NCBI GenBank assembly: GCA_947174415.1
Contig: CAMWIW010000004.1
Coordinates: 30,301 to 94,300 of the forward strand
Source of the DNA: an uncultured Clostridia bacterium
GTDB taxonomy: Bacteria > Bacillota > Clostridia > Christensenellales > Borkfalkiaceae
DNA length: 64,000 nt
Direction of reading: 5' to 3'
The notes beneath the pieces are model-generated. The model was not told the origin of the DNA, did not search any database, and saw only the letters and a list, made by a program, of their open reading frames with translations. This document shows positions 7,089 through 16,000 of the stretch, piece by piece (the stretch's first letter is position 1; each line of letters begins with the position of its first letter). The position numbers and the translations under genes were made by a program.

Positions 7089-7577
7089 TTATTTCAGTTC
7101 ACCAAGTGTTTTGACCCTGCAACCTTTGCTTGAATAGTATTGTAGCATTTCGTCAATCTTGCGTTTGTCATAACTTGTAATACAATCGGACAGTACGTGA
7201 ACGGTATAACCTTCTTTAACCATATTATAGCAAGTAGATTTTACGCAAGCCACGGCATCTGCGCCGGTAATATAAAATTCATTGATTTCGTTCTTTTTTA
7301 TAAACGCGGCAAATTCTTCACTCGTAAGCGCGTTGCCTTTTGTCTTGGTAAATATATTCTCAGACACAATTTTCATTTCCGCAACCAATTCTTCGCCATG
7401 AGTATTAGGCTTAAAAGTTCTTGTTCCTGCAGATAAATTATTATGTTTAATGTAGACCACGTAAATATCGTTTACAACAGCCCAATCAATAGCAGAGTTT
7501 ACGTTACTGATAATTTCCTTGTAATTTTTTGTAATATCGTTTTGAATGTCAATAACGACAAGCGCCTTATTCTGCAT
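7089..7577 (-). CDS. Cysteine hydrolase, isochorismatase-like family
   Basis: A 162-residue single-domain enzyme of the isochorismatase/nicotinamidase superfamily. The expected triad is present: D10 in VVIDIQND, a lysine at 78 or 80 (FTKTKGNAL) and C111 in the ITGADAVACVKST nucleophile loop. Members hydrolyse nicotinamide, N-carbamoyl compounds or isochorismate; the substrate here is unknown. The metal-binding D-x-H-x-x-H pattern of nicotinamidases is not apparent, arguing against PncA. GGAGGT precedes the ATG. It stands alone between terminators and is probably monocistronic. Confidence 0.88.
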   Translation of the reverse strand: MQNKALVVIDIQNDITKNYKEIISNVNSAIDWAVVNDIYVVYIKHNNLSAGTRTFKPNTHGEELVAEMKIVSENIFTKTKGNALTSEEFAAFIKKNEINEFYITGADAVACVKSTCYNMVKEGYTVHVLSDCITSYDKRKIDEMLQYYSSKGCRVKTLGELK

Positions 7578-7676
7578 TGTTTACCTCCGTTTGTTTTGAT
7601 TTTTTTAGTTCAATTTCAATATGGCAATTTTTGACGAAAAATCAAGAATTTGATTAATTATGTGCATATAGCGCTG

Positions 7677-8279
7677 TTAGTCGTTAATCACACACGCCAC
7701 ATTAATTTTTTCAAGAATTTCGGCTGTTTTGCGCTCTAATTCCTTAAAATTACCGTCATTATGTATGACATAGTACTTCGCAAAGTTGCAATTTTCGTAA
7801 TTAAACTGCGATTTTACGCGTAAAATCACGTTTTCTGCTGCAATTTTGTCCCGCTTTGAAACCGCAACAATTCTATCCTCTAAATTACGCAAAACTACGA
7901 TAACTCCGTCAAAATAACTTTCAAAACCGTTCTCAAACAAAAGCGGAACTTCTGTAAAAGACAGTCTATACCCCTCGGTTTTTTTTAAAACTTCTTCCAT
8001 TATCGCGGGGTGAGTAATAGAATTTAACTTTTCAAGCGCTACCGTATCGGCAAAAACTTTTTCAGAAAGCGCACCCCTGTTCAGCGTTCCGTCAGGATTA
8101 ATTACGCCGTTGAACTCTCTTCCCAACTTTTCAATAAACTCAGGTCGTTGTAAAAGTTCTTTATAAATTTCGTCGCAGGATAAGACGACATAATTTTGTC
8201 GTCTTATAATTTCGGCAACGGTAGATTTACCGCTGCCTATTCCTCCCGTTATTGCAAATTTAAAATTACTTTGCATCAT
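7677..8279 (-). CDS. coaE: Dephospho-CoA kinase CoaE
   Basis: CoaE phosphorylates the 3'-hydroxyl of dephospho-CoA in the last step of coenzyme A synthesis. The P-loop ITGGIGSGKST lies near the N-terminus, followed by the CoA-binding SCDEIYKELL, HPAIMEEV and EVPLLFENGFE blocks. The reading frame is open further upstream, but the ATG at 8279 (or the adjoining one at 8276) gives the normal length of about 200 residues and has GGGAAAG seven bases before it. It overlaps the end of polA by 14 bases, the common polA-coaE pairing of Firmicutes. Confidence 0.93.
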   Translation of the reverse strand: MMQSNFKFAITGGIGSGKSTVAEIIRRQNYVVLSCDEIYKELLQRPEFIEKLGREFNGVINPDGTLNRGALSEKVFADTVALEKLNSITHPAIMEEVLKKTEGYRLSFTEVPLLFENGFESYFDGVIVVLRNLEDRIVAVSKRDKIAAENVILRVKSQFNYENCNFAKYYVIHNDGNFKELERKTAEILEKINVACVIND

Positions 8280-10818
8280 ACCAATTCTTTCCCTTATGAA
8301 CTTCAACAGTCATAGGAACTTTTAAACTTACCGCGTTTTCCATTTTATCTTTTAATATAGCCGCAGCGCGCTCGGCTTCCTCTTCGGGCGCTTCCAAAAC
8401 AAGCTCGTCGTGAACTTGCAGAATAAGTTTAGTCTTTAACCCCTCTTCTTTAAGAGCCTTTGCCACGTTAACCATCGCGATTTTTATAATATCTGCGCTC
8501 GACCCTTGCAAAGGCATATTCATAGCTGCGCGCTCACCAAACTGCCTCAAATTGTAATTTGCGGAATTTATTTCGGGAATAACCCGCTTTCTGCCCGTCA
8601 AAGTACTAATATAACCGTGCTTTTTAGCAAACTCAACGTTGGAATTCATATATTCCTTCACAGAGCTATAAGTCGCAAAATATTTTTCGATATATTCTTT
8701 TGCCGTAGCGTTACTTACGCCCAAATTTCTTGCAAGCCCAAAATCGCTTATACCGTAAATTATTCCGAAATTAACTGCCTTAGCCGCCCTGCGCATCTTC
8801 GCAGTAACCTCTTCAAACGGCACGTCGAATACTTGCGACGCCGTCGTGCTGTGAATATCTTTACCTTCGTTATACGCATCTATCAGCTCTTTACAGCCAG
8901 AAAAATGCGCTAAAAGCCGAAGCTCTATCTGCGAGTAATCAGCATCGATAAAAACGTTTCCTTCACGAGCCACGAATATTTTTCTCAGCTCCTTGCCCTC
9001 GTCGTCCCTTATGGGGATATTCTGCAAGTTGGGGTTTGAGCTTGACAGTCTGCCCGTGGTGGTTACCGTCTGGTGGAACGTCGTGTGAATAAGCCCGTCT
9101 TTACCTATAAGCGGTCTGTACCCCTCAAGATAGGTTGAAGAAATTTTTTGATAAAATCTGTATTTTAGAATATCCGCAACGACTGGGTGTTTATCCACGA
9201 GCTTTTCCAACACGTCCGCACTGGTCGTAAACTTATTTTCATTCTTTTTCTTTTTTACTTCTGTTATGCCTAGATTATATAGCACTTCACCGAGCTGCAT
9301 TGGCGAGTTCAAGTTAAATTCTTTATCACACGCCTTGAATATTTTCCACTTATACTCCTCTGCACGGTCGCGGAACTGCTTTGCAAGCTCGTTCATATCC
9401 TTAACACTGACTTTAACTCCGCTCGTTTCCATACCAAAAAGTACGCCGACTAGCGGCTTTTCAATCTCTTCGTACAGCTTAACCATATTTTCGGCTTTAA
9501 GCTTTTCGCTGACGGTAATAAAAATTTTTGTAGCGGAAAATGCGGAAAATGCGTAATCGTAAGCATAAAAAGCACACAAATCTTTGAGCGTTAATGACGC
9601 CGTTTCATAGTCGCAAAGATAATTTGCAATCAATAAATCGTCGAATTTACATGCAAAATCTATGCCTAGCTCTCTCAAAAAGTGCATTTGGCGCTTGCAA
9701 TCGTAAGTTAAAACCTTATTTTTAGTATTAGAAAAAATAGCGTTAAGAACTTTATTGAAATCGTCTACACTAATACTGTTTTCCGCCAGAAGGTCAACTG
9801 AAACGGCAAGAGAAAACTCTTTTCCACCAGCGTAAATTTCTGCGCTTCCGTCGTTTAAAATGACGCAAAATTCACTGTTTTTCTCCAAAACGGGGCGTAT
9901 TTCGTCGAATGATTTACAATTTACTTTTTCAGGATAATTTACTTCGGCAGCTATATTGCCAACCGAGTCGTCGAAAATATTCAGAGAAAGCAGGCTTCTG
10001 AACTCAAATTCGGTAAAAGTTTTCTTAACTTCTGCATTATACTTCTTCGGCATAACGCAGTCTGCAAGCTCCACGTCCAAATCGCAATTTCTGTCGATGG
10101 TCGCAAGCTTGTACGAAAGATAGGCAAGCTCTTTGTTTGAAGAAATTTTTGTCAGAACCGAGCCTTTAAGCTCGTCCAAATGCTCGTAAATTCCGTCAAG
10201 CGTGCCATACTTTTCCAAAAGAGATAACGCCGTCTTTTCTCCTATACCGGGAACGCCCGGAATATTGTCCGAGCTGTCGCCCATAAGAGCTTTCAAGTCA
10301 ACTACTTGTTGAGGCTCAATACCTATTTCAGTTTTAAAATTATCCTTATTCAACTTTAAAAGGTCGGAAACACCGCGCTTAGTAAAGTGAACGTCGGTCT
10401 TCTCATCGACTAATTGATAACTGTCTCTATCACCCGTATATAAATAACTGTGAACGTCGAACTTCTTTGACAGAGTTCCTAAGATGTCGTCGGCCTCTAT
10501 ACCTTCCTTCTGACAAATCGCAATTTTCATTGCGCGAAGAAGGTTTTTCAAAGGCTCAACTTGAACCGCCAAATCGTCGGGCATGGATTTACGCGTAGCC
10601 TTGTATCCGTCGTACATCTTATGTCGGAACGTGGGCGCTTTCATATCGAAAGCAACCACCAGATATTCGGGTTTTAAATCACTTTGGATTTTGAATAAAA
10701 GTTTGATAAAGCCGAATATGGCATTTGTCGGGATACCGCTTGAAGTTGTAAATACGGGCGTTGCGTAAAACGCTCTGTTTAACAGGCTGTTGCCGTCGAT
10801 TAAAACGAGTTTTTCCAT
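8266..10818 (-). CDS. polA: DNA polymerase I
   Basis: An 850-residue Pol I used in repair and Okazaki-fragment maturation. The N-terminal 5' nuclease domain (about 1-290) has LVLIDGNSLLNRAF and GDSSDNIPGVPGIGEKTA. The C-terminal polymerase has motif A (DADYSQIELRLLAHFSG), motif B (RRAAKAVNFGIIYG) and motif C (VHDELVLE). The middle domain sits where 3'-5' exonuclease would be, but the DxE metal motif is replaced by FCVILNDGSAE, so proofreading is probably lost as in Bacillus-type enzymes. The frame is open for 31 more codons upstream; the ATG at 10818 matches the family start. No Shine-Dalgarno is near it and the -10 ends seven bases upstream, suggesting a leaderless mRNA. Confidence 0.96.
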   Translation of the reverse strand: MEKLVLIDGNSLLNRAFYATPVFTTSSGIPTNAIFGFIKLLFKIQSDLKPEYLVVAFDMKAPTFRHKMYDGYKATRKSMPDDLAVQVEPLKNLLRAMKIAICQKEGIEADDILGTLSKKFDVHSYLYTGDRDSYQLVDEKTDVHFTKRGVSDLLKLNKDNFKTEIGIEPQQVVDLKALMGDSSDNIPGVPGIGEKTALSLLEKYGTLDGIYEHLDELKGSVLTKISSNKELAYLSYKLATIDRNCDLDVELADCVMPKKYNAEVKKTFTEFEFRSLLSLNIFDDSVGNIAAEVNYPEKVNCKSFDEIRPVLEKNSEFCVILNDGSAEIYAGGKEFSLAVSVDLLAENSISVDDFNKVLNAIFSNTKNKVLTYDCKRQMHFLRELGIDFACKFDDLLIANYLCDYETASLTLKDLCAFYAYDYAFSAFSATKIFITVSEKLKAENMVKLYEEIEKPLVGVLFGMETSGVKVSVKDMNELAKQFRDRAEEYKWKIFKACDKEFNLNSPMQLGEVLYNLGITEVKKKKNENKFTTSADVLEKLVDKHPVVADILKYRFYQKISSTYLEGYRPLIGKDGLIHTTFHQTVTTTGRLSSSNPNLQNIPIRDDEGKELRKIFVAREGNVFIDADYSQIELRLLAHFSGCKELIDAYNEGKDIHSTTASQVFDVPFEEVTAKMRRAAKAVNFGIIYGISDFGLARNLGVSNATAKEYIEKYFATYSSVKEYMNSNVEFAKKHGYISTLTGRKRVIPEINSANYNLRQFGERAAMNMPLQGSSADIIKIAMVNVAKALKEEGLKTKLILQVHDELVLEAPEEEAERAAAILKDKMENAVSLKVPMTVEVHKGKNWYDAK

Positions 10819-10825
10819 ATTATTC

Positions 10826-10854
10826 AGTTTAACACTTTCCGTAAATAAAATCAA
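10826..10854 (-). promoter_or_regulatory. Promoter of polA, predicted leaderless
   Basis: Minus strand: TTGATT (10854-10849), 17-base spacer, TAAACT (10831-10826). Only seven bases separate the -10 from the polA ATG at 10818, so transcription would start at or next to the A of the ATG. Confidence 0.6.
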
Positions 10855-10872
10855 TCGTTTAATTAAAAACGC

Positions 10873-10901
10873 TTGATTTTTAAACGGGCGTATATTATAA
10901 T
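10873..10901 (+). promoter_or_regulatory. Sigma-A promoter of the second leucine tRNA
   Basis: TTGATT at 10873-10878, 17-base spacer, TATAAT at 10896-10901, 13 bases before the tRNA. It diverges from the polA promoter with 18 bases between their -35 boxes. Confidence 0.8.
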
Positions 10902-10914
10902 GAATAAGCAATTT

Positions 10915-11001
10915 GCCGGTGTGGTGGAATTGGCAGACGCGCGGGACTCAAAATCCCGTGGTAGTGATACCGTGTGGGTTCGACCCCCACCACCGGCACC
11001 A
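10915..11001 (+). tRNA. tRNA-Leu (anticodon CAA)
   Basis: An 87-nt class II tRNA with encoded CCA. The acceptor arms GCCGGTG (10915-10921) and CACCGGC (10991-10997) pair fully. The anticodon stem CGGGA/TCCCG encloses CTCAAAA, giving CAA for codon UUG. There is a variable arm and the T-loop GGGTTCGACCCC. Confidence 0.96.
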
Positions 11002-11002
11002 G

Positions 11003-11040
11003 AAAAGCGTCAATTGATTTCTCAATCGACGCTTTTTATT
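11003..11040 (+). terminator. Intrinsic terminator after tRNA-Leu(CAA)
   Basis: The outer stem AAAAGCGTC/GACGCTTTT (11003-11011 and 11028-11036) contains an inner TTGA/TCAA stem and is followed by TTATTTTTTT. Confidence 0.85.
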
Positions 11041-11064
11041 TTTTTCTTAAACACAAACTTATGT

Positions 11065-11093
11065 TTGACTTTTTATTTTCATAGTAGTAAAAT
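11065..11093 (+). promoter_or_regulatory. Sigma-A promoter of the GIY-YIG gene
   Basis: TTGACT at 11065-11070, 17-base spacer, TAAAAT at 11088-11093, 28 bases before the start codon at 11122. Confidence 0.7.
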
Positions 11094-11121
11094 ACAGGCA
11101 ATAAAGCACTAAGGATTAAAG

Positions 11122-11616
11122 ATGGACGGTTGGCTTATTGCAATTATAGTAATAACCTCATTATTCATATGCCTGATTGTTCTTATTAGCATACTTCATT
11201 ACAGGCACAAACAAAAAGAACACATTAAAAGACAAATACGGGGGCTTGCAAACAACACTTTGGAAATGACGCCTGAAGAATTTTTTGCAATGCGAAAGGC
11301 AAGCTTCGGCGGAAAAGGCAAACCTTCATACGCGCTGACTATGAATTTTGCGGGAGTCTACATACTCTTTAACTCCACAAAAAATATGTATTACGTAGGA
11401 CAAGGCAAAGAAGTTTTGAACCGAGTTAACTCACATTTTACCGGCAAGGGCAACGGCGACGTTTACGCCGATTACAAGTACGGCGACAAGTTCACTATAA
11501 AAATGATTGCCTTGAAATGGAGTAAATTTTCCACCTTGAACGATTTGGAACGAAACACTATTTTAACCTACGACGCGTTTGCCTCAGGTTATAACAAAAC
11601 ACGCGGTAATAAATAG
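11122..11616 (+). CDS. Membrane-anchored GIY-YIG nuclease-family protein
   Basis: A 164-residue protein with one N-terminal membrane helix (about residues 4-26) followed by a basic stretch, and a C-terminal GIY-YIG domain (about 75-162). The domain's key residues are visible: GVY at 78-80, YVG at 91-93, R101, E143 and N158, so the nuclease fold looks intact. AAGGA lies seven bases before the ATG. Soluble GIY-YIG proteins act in DNA repair, restriction or homing; a membrane-tethered one is less usual and its role is unknown. It has its own promoter and terminator and no obvious partner. Confidence 0.82.
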   Translation: MDGWLIAIIVITSLFICLIVLISILHYRHKQKEHIKRQIRGLANNTLEMTPEEFFAMRKASFGGKGKPSYALTMNFAGVYILFNSTKNMYYVGQGKEVLNRVNSHFTGKGNGDVYADYKYGDKFTIKMIALKWSKFSTLNDLERNTILTYDAFASGYNKTRGNK

Positions 11617-11632
11617 AATACTCAAAAAACAG

Positions 11633-11659
11633 CGCCCTGCGGTCAGATTCCGCAGGGCG
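11633..11659. terminator. Bidirectional terminator
   Basis: A 10-bp stem, CGCCCTGCGG (11633-11642) and CCGCAGGGCG (11650-11659), flanked by AAAAAA on the left and TTCTTATTT on the right. It serves the converging GIY-YIG and DUF697 genes. Confidence 0.9.
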
Positions 11660-11675
11660 TTCTTATTTACGTTAT

Positions 11676-12749
11676 TTATGCTGCTTGCGGTTTTTTCCCG
11701 CTTTTAAGCTCTTTTTCTATCTTTTGGCACGTTTCCTCTATCTCTTCTTCCGTTTCAACGAGTTCAACTCCGTCCAAAATCTGTTGCAGTTTGTATTCCT
11801 GACTTAAATATCTGATTGTCTGATAGCCCATTACCGCAGTCAGGACGCCGTTGGTCAGCCCTTGCACAGAAGAATCCACTATTGCAGAAATTGCAGAACC
11901 GAGAAGAGGTATTCCCCTCACTGCGTCCCCCATCGTTTTTACTATGCTGTTGCCAATCTTTAAACCGCCCAAGCCGTAGGCAATGAGCGAGTTCTGAAAT
12001 ACTCTGCCGAAAATTTTAACGAGCTTTGCGTCGGACGGTCTGAACCCATATAAAAATACTATATCTTTTACAAGCTGTAAATTCAAAAACACAACCAACG
12101 CCGCATCAACTTTGCTTGTTTGGGAAAGCGCGGAATACATTGCCGACTTCATCGAGCTTTTAAAAATCATATCCTTTGCCGATTTTTTCACACTGCCCGT
12201 ATAAAGCGAGGTAAGCGCGTTCATTATCCCTTCATCGCTGCCCGCTTTGACGGCAATTGCAAGCTCGCCTACGGTTTTAGAATTGTACCACCCCACCCCG
12301 TCAACCTTAGCGGTCAAGTCGATTATTTTATCGGCAATTTCGCGCCTTACCTTTCTGTTATGCTTTTTCGCCGCTCCCGCAGTCTTTGCGTTCACGTTCA
12401 CGATAAAGTACGGCGATTTTAAAATTTTAACCATAGGAACGATAAACAGTACTATGTACAAAATGACGCAAACACCGCCTGTCGCATAACCGGCGTATTC
12501 GTTCATGTCGTAAACACTTTTCGAAACGAAGAAAAGACACGCAAACAAAAACAGACCTATAACTGCACAAATCAGCTTTAAAAGCAGTTTTGCGCCGCGC
12601 ACATTTTGCCTTTTCGTATACTTTTGCTCGTATTCGTAAATGCTGAGCTTACCGCTCACCTTTTCTTCCTTGCCGTCCGTTGTTAAGTTAACGGAGGAAT
12701 TCTTTTTTTCATTGGCTGAAACTTCGCCGTTGTTAATATTCTTTTCCAT
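11676..12749 (-). CDS. DUF697 (YcjF-like) membrane protein
   Basis: A 357-residue protein with a charged N-terminus, two membrane helices (about residues 55-80 and 87-108) and a C-terminal DUF697 region. The DUF697 hallmark is the GFRPSDAKLVKIFGRV stretch with a nearby glycine-rich helix. Such domains occur with dynamin-like or Era-like GTPases, but there is no GTPase domain here or next door. The last 40 residues are strongly charged and may form a coiled coil. It has a good promoter at 12810-12838. Function unknown. Confidence 0.75.
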   Translation of the reverse strand: MEKNINNGEVSANEKKNSSVNLTTDGKEEKVSGKLSIYEYEQKYTKRQNVRGAKLLLKLICAVIGLFLFACLFFVSKSVYDMNEYAGYATGGVCVILYIVLFIVPMVKILKSPYFIVNVNAKTAGAAKKHNRKVRREIADKIIDLTAKVDGVGWYNSKTVGELAIAVKAGSDEGIMNALTSLYTGSVKKSAKDMIFKSSMKSAMYSALSQTSKVDAALVVFLNLQLVKDIVFLYGFRPSDAKLVKIFGRVFQNSLIAYGLGGLKIGNSIVKTMGDAVRGIPLLGSAISAIVDSSVQGLTNGVLTAVMGYQTIRYLSQEYKLQQILDGVELVETEEEIEETCQKIEKELKSGKKPQAA

Positions 12750-12809
12750 AAATTTTACCCGTCTGCGCTTTACTGTTGCGCGGCGCGTAGTTTAATATAT
12801 TCTATTTAT

Positions 12810-12838
12810 ATTTTATTATTTTCGGATAAAAAAGTCAA
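12810..12838 (-). promoter_or_regulatory. Sigma-A promoter of the DUF697 gene
   Basis: Minus strand: TTGACT (12838-12833), 17-base spacer, TAAAAT (12815-12810). Confidence 0.7.
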
Positions 12839-12912
12839 ACGACTTCCTGCATATAATATTGTAAATAGTTTACAGCTAATGTAAATATTTTTCAGGAAAA
12901 CCCCGCTTATTC

Positions 12913-12941
12913 TTGACTATCAAAAATTAAAGTGATAAAAT
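12913..12941 (+). promoter_or_regulatory. Sigma-A promoter of the pectate lyase gene
   Basis: TTGACT at 12913-12918, 17-base spacer, TAAAAT at 12936-12941. The leader to the start codon is about 85 bases and holds a small hairpin (TGTGC-TTACG-GCACA near 12973); no known riboswitch class was recognised. Confidence 0.65.
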
Positions 12942-13033
12942 TATATTGAGGTCGTTTTGGGAACTTTTAACTTGTGCTTACGGCACAGGCTCACCCCCTT
13001 TACGTAATCAAATTTTAAAAACCATAAGGAGAA

Positions 13034-16000
13034 ATGATGAAGTTTTTCAAAAAGGCATTAAAAGCGCTATTATGTACGTCTTTGGTTGTTTCTTTGGGTA
13101 TTTCGGCTACCGCTTGTAACACCGACGACGGCGGCTCTGGCGACGGCGGCGACGGCTCACAGGAAGGTCCCGGTTACATAGACACCCCGATATTCACCCC
13201 GCCTGACGACGGTAGCGAGGGCATTGATTGGTCCAAATATTGGGACGGCGTAAGCAACGTCGGCTCGTCGGCAGACAATTTCTCGTTCACGAAGAGCATC
13301 GATATCGGAACGGTTGACGTCGGCGACATAAGCGGCGGTAATACTTCGGGCGAAGCCGTTGAAGTGTTCAGCGTCAGGTTCGACGGCAACAGCGGCGAGG
13401 GCGCGGAAACGCAGACGGTCAACTCAGGCAGTTACGCCATAAAACCTACTACCCCTCAAAGAAGCGGTTATATGTTTGTAAACTGGCTTGACGGCACTTC
13501 GGTTTACGACTTCTCAAAGCCCGTTACCAAAGATTTAACTTTAAAAGCCGATTGGGCGGCTGTTGACAGCAAAATAAAAAGCGTCATGGCTAACACCGAA
13601 GGACTTACCGTTACTTGGACGGATAGTAACCCCGCAGGCGCAACGGTTCAGTATAAGTCCTCTACCTCTTCAAGTTGGAAAACGGTAGACGCTCCCCTTA
13701 TCCGCAGTGCGGAAAGCAGCACGGCAAGGGTTGACATATTAGGCTTGCCTGCTGGTTCGTATAACGTAAAAATCACCCCCTCTTCCGGTTCGGCAATAGA
13801 ACTTCCCCAACCCGTAACGGTTGAAGCGTACGACCGTTCGGGCTACGCACACTTCAACTACACCGACGGCGTAGGCGCGTATAAGGACTCGGGCGAAATC
13901 AAAGACAATACTTTGGTTATATACGTTACCGAAGAAAATAAAAACTCCGTTCATACGGGTTACGTCAACGGTCAAGAAGTTGAAATTCCCCTTTGGAACA
14001 ACAATGTGGGCATAGGTTGGATACTTAACAACCGCGCTTACGACAGCGACACCTCCCGCGCAAACTACGGCATACAGAAACTCAGCTTCACCTACGGAGC
14101 TGTCGCAATCAGATTTATCGGCACGGTAAATGCAGAAAACCCGAATGATGGCAAGGTTTCGTTAATCAACGGACTTACCGAATACAATTCGACCGGCAAC
14201 GGCGGTTCAACCGGCGATAACGGCAGAATGGCGAGAATTACGAACGCCAAGAACCTTACGATAGAAGGCGTCGGCGACGATGCGTGCTTGTACGGTTGGG
14301 GTATCCACTTCATAGCAAACGACGCAGCCAAGAAATATCAGGACGCGGGCACGAGCTTCGAGGTAAGAAACCTTACGTTCAACCATTATCCCGAAGACGC
14401 AATCGGTATGGAAGGTCAGCAAGGCACGGGCACTACGGCGGGCGGCGCAAACGCAGAGACGAACGACCTTATTTCCCCCGTTGAACGTTGTTGGATACAC
14501 CATAACGTATTCTATCCCGGTTATGCGAAAACTCCCGCGGAAAGCGATAAAGCCGAAGGCGACGGAAGCTGCGACTTCAAACGCGGACAGTACTACACCC
14601 TTTCTTACAACTACTTCGAATATTGCCACAAAACCAACCTCATAGGTTCTGCGGACGCATCGCTCACTTATAACGTTACGATGCACCACAACTGGTGGAA
14701 CAACTGCGGTTCTCGTCAGCCCCTTGCAAGACGCGCGAATATACATTTCTATAATAACTATATTTCGGGCGATCCCAACGATGCAAATGCAAGTTTAAGC
14801 TACATTACCTCCCTCCGCGCTAACTGCCTTGTTTTCAGCGAAGCAAATTATTACGACGGATGCAAAAACGTAACTCAGCTTAAAAACGGCGCAGGCGCAG
14901 CTTGGAACAACGTTTACTACGCTTGCACCGACGAGAACAAGTTCACGGAATTAACTTCGAGAACGCAAACCATTGCCAATAGCTGTAAATTCATTTATCG
15001 CAATATAGATTATTCACAGTTCTACGTCAATCCCGATCAATTCTATTACGATGCTACTAACCAAACAAGTAAATGCGCGCTTGACGACGCTGTTACTGCA
15101 AGAGCAAGAGTAATGATGTACGCAGGTACAACCGGATTCGGTCAGGCAAATACTGCAATGAACACCCACACCCCTGCAACTTCTGTTCAGACGAGTGGCG
15201 ATACTACGACTATTCAAATTCCTACGACAAAAAACGATACCGAAGTCAACGGCGTAATGTTCAGAGGACTTACAGGCGCATCAAGCGGAACTGTTAAAGG
15301 CAAGGGTCAGATAGTAACCTTCAACCTCAGCGCAGAAGCGGCATTTACACTTACTGCAACGGCTTCGAGCACAGACAACTACCCTTATATAGTTTCTTCC
15401 AACGGCACGGTTTACGCAAGCAAAGTTAACGGCACTGTAACGGTAGTTCTTCCAAAAGGCACTTACTTTATCGGAACGGGCAACAAATCCAAAGAGGCAA
15501 CGATTTCAGCAATATCGTTTGCTGATACCGCAGCTTCGTCGGCAGCGAGAGTTGAAAACGCACAACAGGCTTTGGCAGCTATACCTTCGACGGTAAGCCT
15601 GAACAGTGAAACCGTCATAAAGGAAGCTCAGCTTGCTTACAGCGCACTGCTTTCAACCGAAAGAGACCAAATCAGTAGCGACGTTTACAGCAGATACTTA
15701 AAGGCAGTTAAAGCATATGACGACTTGAAAGTCGAATACGTAATTGCAAGAATTGATTATATCGGAAACGTTACGGCTGATTCGTATAACTTAATCAATG
15801 CGGCGCAGACAGCTTTCAGCTCTCTTGATTCAGAACACCAAAACAAAGTAACAAACTACTCCGTCCTCTCTGCGGCTTGGGCAACGTACTCGAACTTTGC
15901 AGCACAGAACGTAATTAACAAAATTCTCGACTTACCCGACCTTACGCAAGCAACGGTTAAAACCTCCGCTACTTTGAATAAGCTTTACGACTGGTTCAAC

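Noticed and set aside
9780..10000. Proofreading 3'-5' exonuclease in PolA
   Set aside because: The domain region exists but the Asp-x-Glu metal motif is absent, so activity is not claimed.
12957..13033. Possible riboswitch (for example c-di-GMP type) in the pectate lyase leader
   Set aside because: Only a 5-bp hairpin and no conserved riboswitch core were found in about 85 bases; too short and too simple.
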